Assembly: GCA_036476315.1 (NCBI GenBank)
Contig: JAZGBI010000063.1
Span: 1-64,000 of the forward strand
Source of the DNA: Candidatus Neomarinimicrobiota bacterium
GTDB taxonomy: Bacteria > Fidelibacterota > Marinisomatia > Marinisomatales > S15-B10
Reading direction: 5' to 3'
Length of the DNA stretch: 64,000 bases
A program made the translations under genes and the position numbers. The notes beneath the pieces were generated by a model, which made no database searches, had not been told where the DNA came from, and worked only from the letters and a program-made list of their open reading frames with translations. Shown here one piece after another: positions 1 to 9,344 of the stretch (positions are counted from its first letter, which is position 1; every line of letters begins with the position of its first letter).

Positions 1-5
1 GAAAC

Positions 6-1055
6 GTGCCTGAAAAACCTATTAAGATTCTAATGATTGAGGATAGCACCTTCTTTTCTCAATACATAAAGAAGATGCTGGCTGAAGAAAAGAGCGATGG
101 ATTCGATGTGGAATTAAAATATACTGACCAACTATCGGTAGGACTGGAGCTTATTGAAGAGGACGAAATCGACGTCATCCTATTGGATCTCACGTTACCA
201 GATTCTGAAGGATTGGATACGTTCACAAGAACATCTGCTCAAGCATCCGAACTACCTATTATAGTAATCTCTGGTCTCGGAGATGAAAAGCTGGCTACCG
301 AGATAGTCCAGAAGGGCGCACAGGATTATCTGATTAAGAGTCAGGTGAACAACATTGTGCTAAAACGTTCTATTCTCTACGCAATGCAGCGCAAGCAGGC
401 AGAAATAGAAATAAATAACTATCGCGAACATCTTGAAGAACTAATTGAAAAACGCACTCAGGAATTGCAGATATCAAAAGCAAAAATACAGAACATTTTT
501 GATTCTGCTAGCGATGGAATATATGCTTTAGACTTGAAAGGTAATTTCACAGAAGTCAATCAAAGAATGCTTGATATGTATGGATTCGGAACGTTTAATG
601 AGATGTTGGGAACGAACGGGTTTGATTTGATTCCTCCCAGCGAAATCGAAAAAGCAAAGTCAGTAATGGGGGAAGTTCTGGAGAAGGGAGAGATTTCCTC
701 CCTGGAATATTTTGCTCGAAAGATCGACGGTTCTGAATTCCCCGTTTCAGTAAGTAGTAGTATTCTGAAGGATGCTTCTGGAAATGCCGTGGGAACTATT
801 GGAATTGCTAGAGACATCACAGACCGCAAGCTGGCGGAGGAGGAATTAAAAAAACACCGCGATCATTTAGAAGAGTTGGTTGAATCCCGCACCGGCGAAT
901 TGCGGAAAACGATCAACCTGATGGCTGGACGAGAAGTTCGCATGGCAGAGTTGAAAGACACGATCAAGGCATTACGCACTCAACTACAAGAAACAGGTAT
1001 GACACCGGTGGCTGATGACCCTTTGAAGGAGGAAGGGATAATGAATAAGAAATGA
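6..1055 (+). CDS. Receiver-PAS sensor protein without kinase domain
   Basis: Residues about 7-125 form a complete response-regulator receiver with the acidic pair E12/D13, phosphoacceptor D61 in an ILLD motif and a conserved lysine near 111 (DYLIK). A coiled coil follows, then a PAS domain (about 160-285) ending in the usual GIARDITDRK linker, a second coiled coil, and a C-terminal tail (about 303-345) with the pattern NLM-x2-REVR-x2-LK. The same tail ends the two other kinase-less sensors downstream. There is no HisKA or HATPase domain, so output must pass through a partner protein. The GTG start at position 6 lies at the window edge and its ribosome site is cut off; the receiver is complete, so the true start cannot be far away. 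Likely cytoplasmic and co-transcribed with the following genes. Confidence 0.85.
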   Translation: MPEKPIKILMIEDSTFFSQYIKKMLAEEKSDGFDVELKYTDQLSVGLELIEEDEIDVILLDLTLPDSEGLDTFTRTSAQASELPIIVISGLGDEKLATEIVQKGAQDYLIKSQVNNIVLKRSILYAMQRKQAEIEINNYREHLEELIEKRTQELQISKAKIQNIFDSASDGIYALDLKGNFTEVNQRMLDMYGFGTFNEMLGTNGFDLIPPSEIEKAKSVMGEVLEKGEISSLEYFARKIDGSEFPVSVSSSILKDASGNAVGTIGIARDITDRKLAEEELKKHRDHLEELVESRTGELRKTINLMAGREVRMAELKDTIKALRTQLQETGMTPVADDPLKEEGIMNKK

Positions 1056-1096
1056 ATGTTAAGACAGGACCCAAATAGAATGAGGACTCAAGTTCA

Positions 1097-1735
1097 ATGC
1101 GATTAAAACCGGACATATCCGATGATCTCTTGTCAAAGTGGCAGAAAATCGTTGACTTGATGGCCACAGTGGTTAGGGTCCCTGCTGGGCTCATCATGAA
1201 GGTTCATCCCACGGAGATTGAAGTATTTGTATCAAGCGATACTGAAGGCAACCCTTACGATAAGGGAGAAATGGCTCAGTTGAATACAGGGCTGTACTGC
1301 GAGACAGTTATGGCACGACGGGCCGAACTCCTGGTTCCTGATGCGCGTGAAGATCCGGAATGGGCACATAATCCTGACATTAAGTTGGGTATGTTTTCGT
1401 ATTTCGGGTTGCCTCTGGAATGGCCTGATGGGGATGTGTTTGGAACCATATGTGTTTTGGACAAGAAAAAGAATAGGTATTCCGATACATATCGGGAGCT
1501 GATTTGTCAGTTCGGCGAGGCTTTGAAGATGGATCTCAAGAATCTTGTCACCATCTTTGAACTGGAGCGAACACAGAGAGAGCTGCAGAAGATGGTCAAC
1601 CTGATGGCTAACCGTGAGGTGCGCATAGCGGGATTGAAAGAGATAATTCTGCAATTACGCGCACAGCCGGAACAGACAGGTCTGACGCTAGTGACAGATG
1701 ATTCATTGAAGAACATAGGTAAGAGGAAGCGCTGA
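1097..1735 (+). CDS. GAF-domain sensor with shared C-terminal tail
   Basis: A 212-residue cytoplasmic protein. Residues about 10-150 resemble a GAF domain (LNTGLYCETVMAR, then GTICVLDKK before the last helix), a small-molecule or redox-sensing fold. A short helix leads into a C-terminal tail with the NLM-x2-REVR-x2-LK pattern that also ends the proteins at 6-1055 and 1894-3342. There is no kinase or DNA-binding domain. The ATG start has a GAGGA ribosome site about nine bases upstream. The stop overlaps the start of a 40-codon membrane ORF (TGATG), indicating translational coupling. The bound ligand is unknown. Confidence 0.8.
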   Translation: MRLKPDISDDLLSKWQKIVDLMATVVRVPAGLIMKVHPTEIEVFVSSDTEGNPYDKGEMAQLNTGLYCETVMARRAELLVPDAREDPEWAHNPDIKLGMFSYFGLPLEWPDGDVFGTICVLDKKKNRYSDTYRELICQFGEALKMDLKNLVTIFELERTQRELQKMVNLMANREVRIAGLKEIILQLRAQPEQTGLTLVTDDSLKNIGKRKR

Positions 1736-1857
1736 TGCGGGCGAAAGGAGCTTGGCGTTTGGCTACGGTGTGGGCAGTGGTTGTCGCAGTATCTCTGGTG
1801 TGGAACGTGTTTCAGGAAAAACAACAGTTCTTGGAAGCTGCCCGTATTCAAGCTTGA
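1735..1857 (+). pseudogene. 40-residue N-terminal remnant of a Tll0287-like (DUF3365) sensor
   Basis: A short ORF starts on the TGATG overlap with the GAF gene and encodes 40 residues: a basic start, one membrane helix (about residues 9-22) and the segment NVFQEKQQFLEAARIQA. From memory this matches the N-terminus of sensors with a DUF3365/Tll0287-like periplasmic domain, where the text normally continues with an arginine and a phenylalanine-rich stretch. Here it stops at TGA, and the downstream sequence shows no sign of that domain. The rest of the gene therefore looks deleted. It may still be translated as a small membrane peptide because the overlap with the GAF stop is intact. The pseudogene reading is an inference. 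Confidence 0.55.
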
Positions 1858-1893
1858 TGTGGAGACTACCTGATTAATAATTGAGATTCACCG

Positions 1894-3342
1894 ATGAGTT
1901 ATGATGTAGAAAGGCCACTGAAATTCTCTTCCTGGGAAGTGGTGAAACGATTCCTAGTTATTTCTGTCTTCTTAATAGCACTTATTGGAATTGTGACATC
2001 GACAATCTACTACAATGATCTGGCTCGAGAGAAAAAGCTTATTGAAAACGATCAAATGCTCGAGATATACAAGTTAAGTGAAATAATTACCATCCATATG
2101 GACGCCGTTTTCTCGGACCTGTTAATTGTAGCAGAACACAATCGTTTATTGGAATTGATTGACTCCTATAGTAAGACCAGACGCGATGCTTTAGCGGAAG
2201 TTTTTCTAACATATTCTACAAAGAAACGGGTTTTTGATCAGATACGTTTATTGGATACAACAGGTAAAGAAATTGTGCGAGTCAATTTCAATAATGGCGA
2301 TCCTGCCATTGTCCCCGATGAAAAACTTCAAGTAAAGAAAAAACGGTATTATTTCCAGGATATTTCCCAATTGGATCGCGGGGAAATGTACATATCTCCG
2401 TTTGATCTGAATGTTGAATACGGACAGATTGAACAACCGTTGAAACCAACGATACGTCTTGCGACCCCGATTCTTGACAGTGAAGACCGAAAATCCGGGT
2501 TTTTAGTTCTCAACTATTTGGGTTCAGACTTACTCGAACATCTAGCTTGGATAGAGTCTGATGCTCATGTTGGACAAATCATGCTTCTTAATTCTGATGG
2601 GCATTGGTTGAAAAGTCCCAATAAGGAAGATGAGTGGGGATTTATGTATGAAACTAGGACTGACCTTACTTTTGGAAAAGCATTTCCCGATGCATGGCAA
2701 CAGGTGAATAGCGAATCCTCAGGTCAATTAATTACAGAAGAGGGACTTTTCACTTTCAATACCATATATCCCTCCTCTGAAAGCATAAAAGCGAGTATAA
2801 GGTCAAGTAGGCCATTTGAGCCGGGTGAAACTAAGCAATGGGCTGAAGATTATTACTGGAAAATCCTAACCAGGGTTACACCTGGCGAATTGATTGCGCA
2901 CTCAAGGAAATTGTTAAAGAGTATTCTCCTGGTGGATGGTGTATTACTTGTAACATCAATGGTCATTCTATGGATTCTCGTCTACACAAAATTATTACAC
3001 AAACAAGCTGAAAAGGAATTGGAAAAACATCGCGGCTACCTTGAGCGATTGGTTGAGGAACGCACTTCCGAATTAAGAGTTGCTAACGAGCAACTGCGAA
3101 AAGAGATCACCGAACGGAAGCACGCAGAGGAAAAAATCCGCAAGTTGAATAGAGAACTTAAACGACGGGTCAAGAGCAGGACTACAGAACTGGAGAAGAC
3201 GGTTAACCTGATGACCGGGCGTGAGGTTCGCATGGGGGAATTGAAGAGTGTCATAGGGGAACTTCAAACACAATTAGAATCGGCCGGAATGAGACCTGTG
3301 GTGAGTGATCCGTTGAAGGAAACAGGCAGAAAAGAAAGCTGA
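1894..3342 (+). CDS. Membrane Cache-type sensor without kinase domain
   Basis: A 482-residue membrane protein: helix 1 at about 20-42, a large extracytoplasmic region (about 45-335) with the look of a double-Cache sensor (a first module around LLDTTGKEIVRVN, a second around MLLNSDGHWL), helix 2 at about 342-364, then two consecutive coiled-coil segments with EERT-x2-L linkers. It ends in the same tail (about 435-478, NLM-x2-REVR) as the two preceding sensors. The coiled coils are the kind that normally precede a HisKA domain, but no kinase is present. It may feed the kinase encoded 27 bases downstream; this is inferred from order only. Confidence 0.8.
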   Translation: MSYDVERPLKFSSWEVVKRFLVISVFLIALIGIVTSTIYYNDLAREKKLIENDQMLEIYKLSEIITIHMDAVFSDLLIVAEHNRLLELIDSYSKTRRDALAEVFLTYSTKKRVFDQIRLLDTTGKEIVRVNFNNGDPAIVPDEKLQVKKKRYYFQDISQLDRGEMYISPFDLNVEYGQIEQPLKPTIRLATPILDSEDRKSGFLVLNYLGSDLLEHLAWIESDAHVGQIMLLNSDGHWLKSPNKEDEWGFMYETRTDLTFGKAFPDAWQQVNSESSGQLITEEGLFTFNTIYPSSESIKASIRSSRPFEPGETKQWAEDYYWKILTRVTPGELIAHSRKLLKSILLVDGVLLVTSMVILWILVYTKLLHKQAEKELEKHRGYLERLVEERTSELRVANEQLRKEITERKHAEEKIRKLNRELKRRVKSRTTELEKTVNLMTGREVRMGELKSVIGELQTQLESAGMRPVVSDPLKETGRKES

Positions 3343-3369
3343 TGGGACGGGAATGGAAGAGGAAACCTA

Positions 3370-5430
3370 ATGAATTTCGTTAGTGGGAGTTTGAGGAATA
3401 AGTTGATTGTGGTCTTATTGACCACCTCGCTCAGTCCGATTATGATTGTAGGATGGTTGAGTTTTGTCAATGCCAGAAATTCTCTTCGAACTATTGCGAT
3501 TGACGCGTTAGAATCGATTATCGATCAAAAAATTCAAACAGTAGAGTTATTCTTTCTGGAGCGCAGCCAAGATATCCAAGCAGCTCAAGAATTCTATAAT
3601 ATTAAGGCGAATCTTCCCATTGTGAGCCAGTTTGCTAATGATAGAACCCATCCCGAATATGTTGCAGCTAAGAAAATGCTCGATGGCCAGCTAAAGACAT
3701 TCCAAAAAGCCTATGACTACGCAGATGTTATGCTGGTGAATTCTGAAGGGGTAATTGTGTATGCATCCGAAGAAACACATGAAGGGAGCGACCTGGGCGA
3801 ACCTCTTCCTGACCCATCCGGCCAGGTGTTTGAAGAGGGGAAAAAGGGGATATACTTTTCTGATATTTTCCCATTCGGTGAGAAATCTGATATGAATGAG
3901 ATGATGGTCTCAGCACCAATCTATGATTTTGACGGAATGTTTGCTGGTGTGGCTGTATTGGAGATTGATATGACGCCTATATATAGAATGATTCAAGATA
4001 CAGCTGGATTGGGTGAAACGGAGGAAACTCTGATCGGTCAGAGAATAGATAATGAGGTGGTATTTCTTAGTCCGCTTCGTCATGATCCAGACGCTGCCCT
4101 TACCAGAAAAGTAGCTATGGGGAGTGATATTGCTGTTCCAATGCAGAAAGCTGTTCAAGGTTTACGGGGTGTTGACTTATCTGTTGATTACCGCGGTGAA
4201 GAGGTCATCGCTCACTGGCAGTACCTTCCTTCTTTGAATTGGGGGCTCGTTGGCAAAATAGACCAGAGGGAGGCCTTTGCTCCCGTAATGTCATTGAGAC
4301 GCACTTTAATAGTATTTTCCATTTCCCTGACTTTCCTACTGATAGGACTCTCCTACTGGGCATCAAGAAGGCTTACAGATCCGATAAATTCTTTGAGAGA
4401 ATTGGCCAATCGAATTTCCAGTGGTGATTTCTCTGTTTACCCCGAAGTTAAGTCTGACGATGAGGTCGGCCGACTTTCTGATACTTTCATTGAGATGGCC
4501 AGGGAGTTAGAGATATCAATCACAGAATTGCAGGGGGAGATTGCAGAGCGTAAGCGGGCGGAGGAAGAACTGAAGGAATACAAGGACCATTTGGAAGGGA
4601 TAGTCCAGGAGCGTACAACCGAACTTGAAGAACGAGTTTCGGAAGTGGAAAGGCTCAATCAAGGAATGACGAATTTGGCAGAAGATATGCAGGTGATCAA
4701 CGCAAATTTAGAGTCCACAACCCGACAATTATCCGAGGCCAATAAAGAGTTGGAGGCCTTTAGTTACTCCGTTTCACACGATCTGCGAGCACCGTTGAGA
4801 GCAATCGAGGGATTCTCAAGGATGCTCGCTGGGGATTATGCAAGTACTTTGGACAAGGAAGGCCAACGCTTGCTGAAGGTTATCACCGATAACACACAAA
4901 CGATGGCAAATTTGATTGATGACCTACTCGACCTTTCCCGGCTGGGTCGTACAAAGATGAGATGCCAGATTACTGACGCAAACAAGCTAGTTAAAGCAGT
5001 CCAGAAGGAGCTTACTGCTGAAGTCCCTGATCGTTCAATCCGGTGGGATATCAAAGACCTCCCAAATATCCGGTGCGACCCATCTTTAATCCGGCAGGTT
5101 TTTGTTAATCTCCTATCGAATGCAGTCAAGTATACGAAAACGCGGAAGACGGCCAAGATCGAAATTGGCAGCATGACAGAAAATGACGAGATAATATTCT
5201 ATAGTAAAGACAATGGTGTTGGTTTTGATATGAAATACGTTGAGAAGCTGTTTGAAGTTTTTCAGCGCTTGCATAGTAGCGAAGAGTTCAGCGGTACAGG
5301 TGTTGGACTCGCGATTGTGAAGCGTATAGTTCAACGCCATGGAGGTCGCGTTTGGGCGAAAGGACAGGTTGATAAAGGGGCAACCGTTTATTTCACGTTA
5401 CAAAAACAAGGGGAAACAGATGAGCTATGA
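3370..5430 (+). CDS. Transmembrane Cache-HAMP histidine kinase
   Basis: A 686-residue sensor kinase. Membrane helix 1 (about 10-32), an extracytoplasmic double-Cache domain (about 35-305), helix 2 (about 311-332), HAMP (about 333-385), a long coiled coil, then HisKA with the H-box [11 protein letters not shown] (phosphoacceptor H470) and a HATPase domain showing the N-box [18 protein letters not shown] and GTGVGLAIV. This H-box and ATPase type is typical of phytochrome-family kinases that partner with small Rcp1-like receivers. The last 11 bases overlap the start of exactly such a receiver gene at 5420, so the two are very probably a translationally coupled pair. Confidence 0.92.
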   Translation: MNFVSGSLRNKLIVVLLTTSLSPIMIVGWLSFVNARNSLRTIAIDALESIIDQKIQTVELFFLERSQDIQAAQEFYNIKANLPIVSQFANDRTHPEYVAAKKMLDGQLKTFQKAYDYADVMLVNSEGVIVYASEETHEGSDLGEPLPDPSGQVFEEGKKGIYFSDIFPFGEKSDMNEMMVSAPIYDFDGMFAGVAVLEIDMTPIYRMIQDTAGLGETEETLIGQRIDNEVVFLSPLRHDPDAALTRKVAMGSDIAVPMQKAVQGLRGVDLSVDYRGEEVIAHWQYLPSLNWGLVGKIDQREAFAPVMSLRRTLIVFSISLTFLLIGLSYWASRRLTDPINSLRELANRISSGDFSVYPEVKSDDEVGRLSDTFIEMARELEISITELQGEIAERKRAEEELKEYKDHLEGIVQERTTELEERVSEVERLNQGMTNLAEDMQVINANLESTTRQLSEANKELEAFSYSVSHDLRAPLRAIEGFSRMLAGDYASTLDKEGQRLLKVITDNTQTMANLIDDLLDLSRLGRTKMRCQITDANKLVKAVQKELTAEVPDRSIRWDIKDLPNIRCDPSLIRQVFVNLLSNAVKYTKTRKTAKIEIGSMTENDEIIFYSKDNGVGFDMKYVEKLFEVFQRLHSSEEFSGTGVGLAIVKRIVQRHGGRVWAKGQVDKGATVYFTLQKQGETDEL

Positions 5431-5863
5431 AGACGACATTCAGATTCTGATGGTGGAGGATAATCCTGCTGATGCTGAACTGGCCTTGAGGGCTCTGAAG
5501 AAGCACAATCTGGCCAACAATGTGTATTGGGTCAAGGATGGAGCCGAAGCATTGGACTTTGTTTTTGCCCGTGGAGAATATTCTGATCGCACTCAAAACC
5601 ACCGTCCCAAGTTGATATTATTGGATTTGAAACTGCCCAAAGTGGACGGATTAGAAGTGTTACGCCAGGTCAAGTCTAATGAAGAAACAAAAGTAATCCC
5701 TGTTGTTGTACTTACATCATCCAAAGAAGAACAGGATATGATAGAAAGCTATGAGCTAGGAGTGAACAGTTATATCGTGAAGCCGGTGGGTTTTGACAAT
5801 TTTGTTGAAGCTGTGGCTGAATTAGGCTTGTATTGGCTACTTCTTAATCAACCTCTGCGCTAG
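5420..5863 (+). CDS. Stand-alone receiver, Rcp1-like response regulator
   Basis: A 147-residue single-domain response regulator: acidic pair E13/D14, phosphoacceptor D69 in ILLDLKLPK, a conserved threonine/serine in VLTSSK, and the lysine in YIVKPV. The extended loop FARGEY between beta-2 and alpha-2 and the C-terminal helix with YWLLLN are typical of Rcp1-like partners of phytochrome-type kinases. A longer in-frame reading from 5339 exists, but ATG 5420 is preferred because the receiver begins here and it overlaps the kinase stop by 11 bases. There is no output domain, so it acts by protein-protein contact or phosphorelay. Confidence 0.9.
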   Translation: MSYEDDIQILMVEDNPADAELALRALKKHNLANNVYWVKDGAEALDFVFARGEYSDRTQNHRPKLILLDLKLPKVDGLEVLRQVKSNEETKVIPVVVLTSSKEEQDMIESYELGVNSYIVKPVGFDNFVEAVAELGLYWLLLNQPLR

Positions 5864-5925
5864 TAGCACATCTTTTGGACAAGCGATAATAAACAGGAAA
5901 GATTGATCTTTAGAGGAGTCATTAG

Positions 5926-7809
5926 ATGAGTGATCTTATGCGCGTCCTGATGCTGGAAGATGTACCAACAGACGCAGAATTGATTGAACGTGAGCTTAAA
6001 AGTGGAAAATTCAATTTTGTTCTGAAACATGTTGACAACAAAGAAGCATATCAAAAAGGATTAAAGGAATTTCAACCGGATCTTATTCTATCTGATTACA
6101 GCCTGCCTCAATTTACCGGAATAGATGCTCTGAAGATCACACTGGAGCAAACAACTGACATCCCATTTATAATAGTCACTGGATCTATGAATGAAGATAC
6201 CGCTGTCGATTGTATTAAGGCCGGAGCCTGGGATTATGTAATTAAGGAGCATCTACAGCGTCTAAACCCAGCAGTAAATGAAGCGATGGAATTGAAACGG
6301 GCCCGAGATGAACGTGGGCAGGCGGAGGAGGAATTGAGGAAGAGCGAGGAGAGATACCGGACCACCTTAGACAGTATGTTGGAGGGTTGCCAGATCATAA
6401 GCTATGATTGGCATTACTTGTATGTCAACGACATAGTGGCAAGGCAAGGCCGCCGGGAAAAGGAAGAACTTCTGGGCCACACTATGATGCAGGTGTATCC
6501 AGGTATTGAAGATACTGAGATGTTCGCATTTCTTCGTCGCTGTATGGAGAGGCGGATTCCACATCGGATGGAAAATGAATTTACATTTGCTGATGGAAGC
6601 ACAGGTTGGTTTGATCTAAGCATTCAGCCTGTGCCCGACGGCATCTTTATACTCTCTTTAGACATTACCGAGCGAAAGCGTTCAGAGGAAGCGCTGAAGA
6701 CATCTAAAGAATATACAGAGAATCTTGTTGGTAGTTCTCTAGACATGATCATCGCTGTTGATAACAACAGAAGAATTTCAGAGTTCAATAAGGCCGCTGA
6801 GGAGACTTTTGGATATAGCCGGGAGGAAATACTGGGTAAGCATGTAAACATACTCTACGCAGATAAGAAACAGGGTCTTGTTGTCCACAAAATGACGGTC
6901 AGGGAAGGACGGCATATCCAGGAAGTGCATAACCGGCGAAAAAATGGAGAGGTTTTCCCGAGTCTTCTTTCTTCCTCTGTCCTCGTTGATTCGAAAGGTA
7001 AAAGAGTGGGGGCGATGGGAGTCTCTCGTGACATCACGGGGAGGAAGCAAGCTGAGGAGGAAATCCGGAAACTCAACGAAGAGCTGGAGCAGCGTGTCAA
7101 AGAGCGCACTACTGAACTCGAAGCTGCCAATGAGGAACTCGAGTCATTTTCCTACTCAGTCTCGCACGATCTGCGGGCGCCCCTTCGCACCATAGACGGC
7201 TTCAGCCAGATCTTACTGGAAGATTACGGCGACAAGCTTGACTCACAGGGTAAAGATTACCTTCAAAGGGTGGATAAAGGTGCGAAGCACATGGCGCAAC
7301 TCACTGATGATTTGCTGGAGTTATCACGCGTGACACGAAGAGAAATGAAACGGCAAGCAGTTGATTTGAGTGCGTTGGCAAAGGAGATTGCTGCAGAACT
7401 TGAGAAGACCCAACCGGAGCGTCAGGTGGAGTTCATAATTCCAAAGGGGTTGGTTGCCAACGGGGATTCGCGTCTTCTACGCGTGGTACTGGAAAACCTC
7501 ATGGGGAATGCCTGGAAGTTTACCGGTACCAAGCCGCGCGCAAAGATAGAGTTCGGTGTCGAAAGTGTTAACGGCGAGTCGGCCTATTTCGTGAAGGACA
7601 ACGGTGCGGGTTTCGATAGGGCCTACGCCGACAAACTATTTGCCCCTTTCCAGCGGCTGCATTCAGAGACTGAATTTGAAGGCACCGGAATTGGTTTGGC
7701 CTCCGTAAAGCGAATCATACGTCGTCATGGTGGCCAGGTCCGGGCCGAGAGTAGAGAGGGGAGTGGGGCAACATTCTACTTCACCCTTCAGCAACAAAAG
7801 GAAGAATAA
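5926..7809 (+). CDS. Hybrid kinase: receiver-PAS-PAS-HisKA-HATPase
   Basis: A 627-residue cytoplasmic kinase with an N-terminal receiver (phosphoacceptor D57 in ILSDYSLP), two PAS domains (about 140-265 and 265-385, each ending in an ITERK/ITGRK linker), a coiled coil, HisKA with H-box [11 protein letters not shown] (H414) and a HATPase domain (NLMGNAWKFT, DNGAGFD, GTGIGLASV). The N-terminal receiver suggests it receives phosphate or a docking signal from an upstream kinase, possibly the one encoded at 3370-5430. An Rcp1-like receiver gene starts two bases after its stop. The ATG start follows a GAGGAG-type ribosome site. Confidence 0.92.
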   Translation: MSDLMRVLMLEDVPTDAELIERELKSGKFNFVLKHVDNKEAYQKGLKEFQPDLILSDYSLPQFTGIDALKITLEQTTDIPFIIVTGSMNEDTAVDCIKAGAWDYVIKEHLQRLNPAVNEAMELKRARDERGQAEEELRKSEERYRTTLDSMLEGCQIISYDWHYLYVNDIVARQGRREKEELLGHTMMQVYPGIEDTEMFAFLRRCMERRIPHRMENEFTFADGSTGWFDLSIQPVPDGIFILSLDITERKRSEEALKTSKEYTENLVGSSLDMIIAVDNNRRISEFNKAAEETFGYSREEILGKHVNILYADKKQGLVVHKMTVREGRHIQEVHNRRKNGEVFPSLLSSSVLVDSKGKRVGAMGVSRDITGRKQAEEEIRKLNEELEQRVKERTTELEAANEELESFSYSVSHDLRAPLRTIDGFSQILLEDYGDKLDSQGKDYLQRVDKGAKHMAQLTDDLLELSRVTRREMKRQAVDLSALAKEIAAELEKTQPERQVEFIIPKGLVANGDSRLLRVVLENLMGNAWKFTGTKPRAKIEFGVESVNGESAYFVKDNGAGFDRAYADKLFAPFQRLHSETEFEGTGIGLASVKRIIRRHGGQVRAESREGSGATFYFTLQQQKEE

Positions 7810-7810
7810 T

Positions 7811-8260
7811 ATGAGCGAGAAAATCATACTTATGGTGGAAGACAGTCCAAATGATGGGATTTTGACCCTCCGTGCTCTTGAGAAAAACAAGGTGAAAAAC
7901 CGGATCGTTGTGACCAGCGGTGGAGAACATGCACTGGATTATCTTTTTGCAAGAGGTGAGTACGAGGGCCGGGATACCAGTGCTATGCCGGACCTTATCC
8001 TGCTCGATCTCAATATGCCCAAAGTAGGTGGTTTGGAGGTGCTGCAGCAAGTGCGCGCAGATGACCGGACAAAACTCATACCTGTTGTTGTCTTCACCAC
8101 TTCAAAAGCGGATAGAGACCTGATTGATGCTTACAACCTGGGCGTAAACAGCTACGTTCGCAAGCCGGTGGACTTTAAGGAGTTCAAAAGAACTGTGGAA
8201 CAACTGGAGCAGTACTGGACAGTTCTCAACCTGCCACCGCCCAGGGGAGAAAGATACTAG
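7811..8260 (+). CDS. Stand-alone receiver, Rcp1-like response regulator
   Basis: A second 149-residue single receiver, clearly paralogous to the one at 5420-5863: acidic pair E10/D11, phosphoacceptor D66 in ILLDLNMPK, FARGEY insertion, VFTTSK and the conserved lysine in YVRKPV. The ATG at 7811 is chosen over a longer reading because the receiver fold begins here and it directly follows the stop of the preceding kinase. The next gene starts on the base after its stop. The duplicated order of kinase plus receiver suggests a tandem duplication followed by exchange of the input domains. Confidence 0.9.
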   Translation: MSEKIILMVEDSPNDGILTLRALEKNKVKNRIVVTSGGEHALDYLFARGEYEGRDTSAMPDLILLDLNMPKVGGLEVLQQVRADDRTKLIPVVVFTTSKADRDLIDAYNLGVNSYVRKPVDFKEFKRTVEQLEQYWTVLNLPPPRGERY

Positions 8261-9334
8261 ATGAGAGCACCGCTCAACGTATTGCTCATAGAGGATTCAG
8301 AGGATGATGCTCTGTTACTGCTGCGTGAACTTCGGCGCGGGGGATATGATCCAACCTTTGAGCGCGTCGAAACCCCCAAGGACATGAAAGCTGCATTAGA
8401 AAACCAAACCTGGGATGTCATTATTTCCGATTACGTCATGCCCCGTTTCAGTGGACCAGCCGCCTTGGCACTGCTGAAGGAGTATGGGTTCGACGTACCA
8501 TTTATTATCGTGTCCGGAAAGGTGGGTGAGGAAACAGCGGTTCAGGTCATGAAGGCCGGTGCCCATGACTACATTATGAAAGACAATCTGGCGAAACTGG
8601 TCCCTGCCATCAAGCGTGAATTACAAGATGCAGAAGTGCGGCGGGAACGCACGCAGGCCGAAGATGAATTAAGAAAATCGCGTGACAAACTGCGAAAACT
8701 TTCTTCCCATCTTCAGACAGTTAGAGAGGAAGAGAGGACCGCGATTGCACGTGAGGTCCACGATGAGTTGGGCCAGTTATTGACTGCCATCAAATTTGAT
8801 GTCTCTTGGCTACGGAAAAGAATACCGAAGGAAGCAACAGACGGGATCGAAAAGACGGGATCGATTCTCAAGCTTATCGATTCCGCGATCCAATCAGTGA
8901 AGAGAATTTCATCGGATCTTAGACCGGTAGTTCTGGATGACCTTGGAATTGCAGCGGCCATGAAGTGGGAGGCGAATAAATTTGAAAACCGAACGAAAAA
9001 AATATGTAAGGTCAGACTTAGTCCAGAAGATATCGTTTTGGATCGTGATCGTTCCACAGCGGTTTTCCGAATTTTTCAAGAGGCCTTGACGAATGTGGCT
9101 CGTCACTCAGGCGCTACCGAAGTGACGGCAACATTAGGAATCGAGGATCATCTGGTAAAACTTAGTGTTGTGGACAATGGGAGGGGTATTACCGAGGAAA
9201 TGACTTCCAGTTCTGACTCCTTAGGTCTTATCGGCATGCGAGAGCGAGTGATTGCATGGAACGGTGAAATTGAGATCAAAGGTCAAAAAGGGAAAGGGAC
9301 ATCCGTGGGAGTAAGCATTCCACTGGGCTCTTAA
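8261..9334 (+). CDS. Receiver-HisKA_3 histidine kinase
   Basis: A 357-residue cytoplasmic protein with an N-terminal receiver (phosphoacceptor near residue 57 in IISDYVMPRFSG), a coiled coil and a NarX/LiaS-type kinase. Its HisKA_3 box reads EERTAIAREVHDELGQ with H167, and the HATPase domain shows FQEALTNVARHSGA and VVDNGRGI. HisKA_3 kinases normally phosphorylate NarL/LuxR-type regulators, and one follows 10 bases downstream. The start abuts the stop of the preceding receiver gene, with GGGGAGAAAG in that gene's end as ribosome site. The receiver-first layout makes it a likely relay step from the kinases upstream to the transcription factor downstream. Confidence 0.9.
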   Translation: MRAPLNVLLIEDSEDDALLLLRELRRGGYDPTFERVETPKDMKAALENQTWDVIISDYVMPRFSGPAALALLKEYGFDVPFIIVSGKVGEETAVQVMKAGAHDYIMKDNLAKLVPAIKRELQDAEVRRERTQAEDELRKSRDKLRKLSSHLQTVREEERTAIAREVHDELGQLLTAIKFDVSWLRKRIPKEATDGIEKTGSILKLIDSAIQSVKRISSDLRPVVLDDLGIAAAMKWEANKFENRTKKICKVRLSPEDIVLDRDRSTAVFRIFQEALTNVARHSGATEVTATLGIEDHLVKLSVVDNGRGITEEMTSSSDSLGLIGMRERVIAWNGEIEIKGQKGKGTSVGVSIPLGS

Positions 9335-9344
9335 GAAAACTACA

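Noticed and set aside
560-829. Antisense ORFs within the sensor and kinase genes
   Set aside because: They are shadows of well-supported genes on the plus strand and show no family features.
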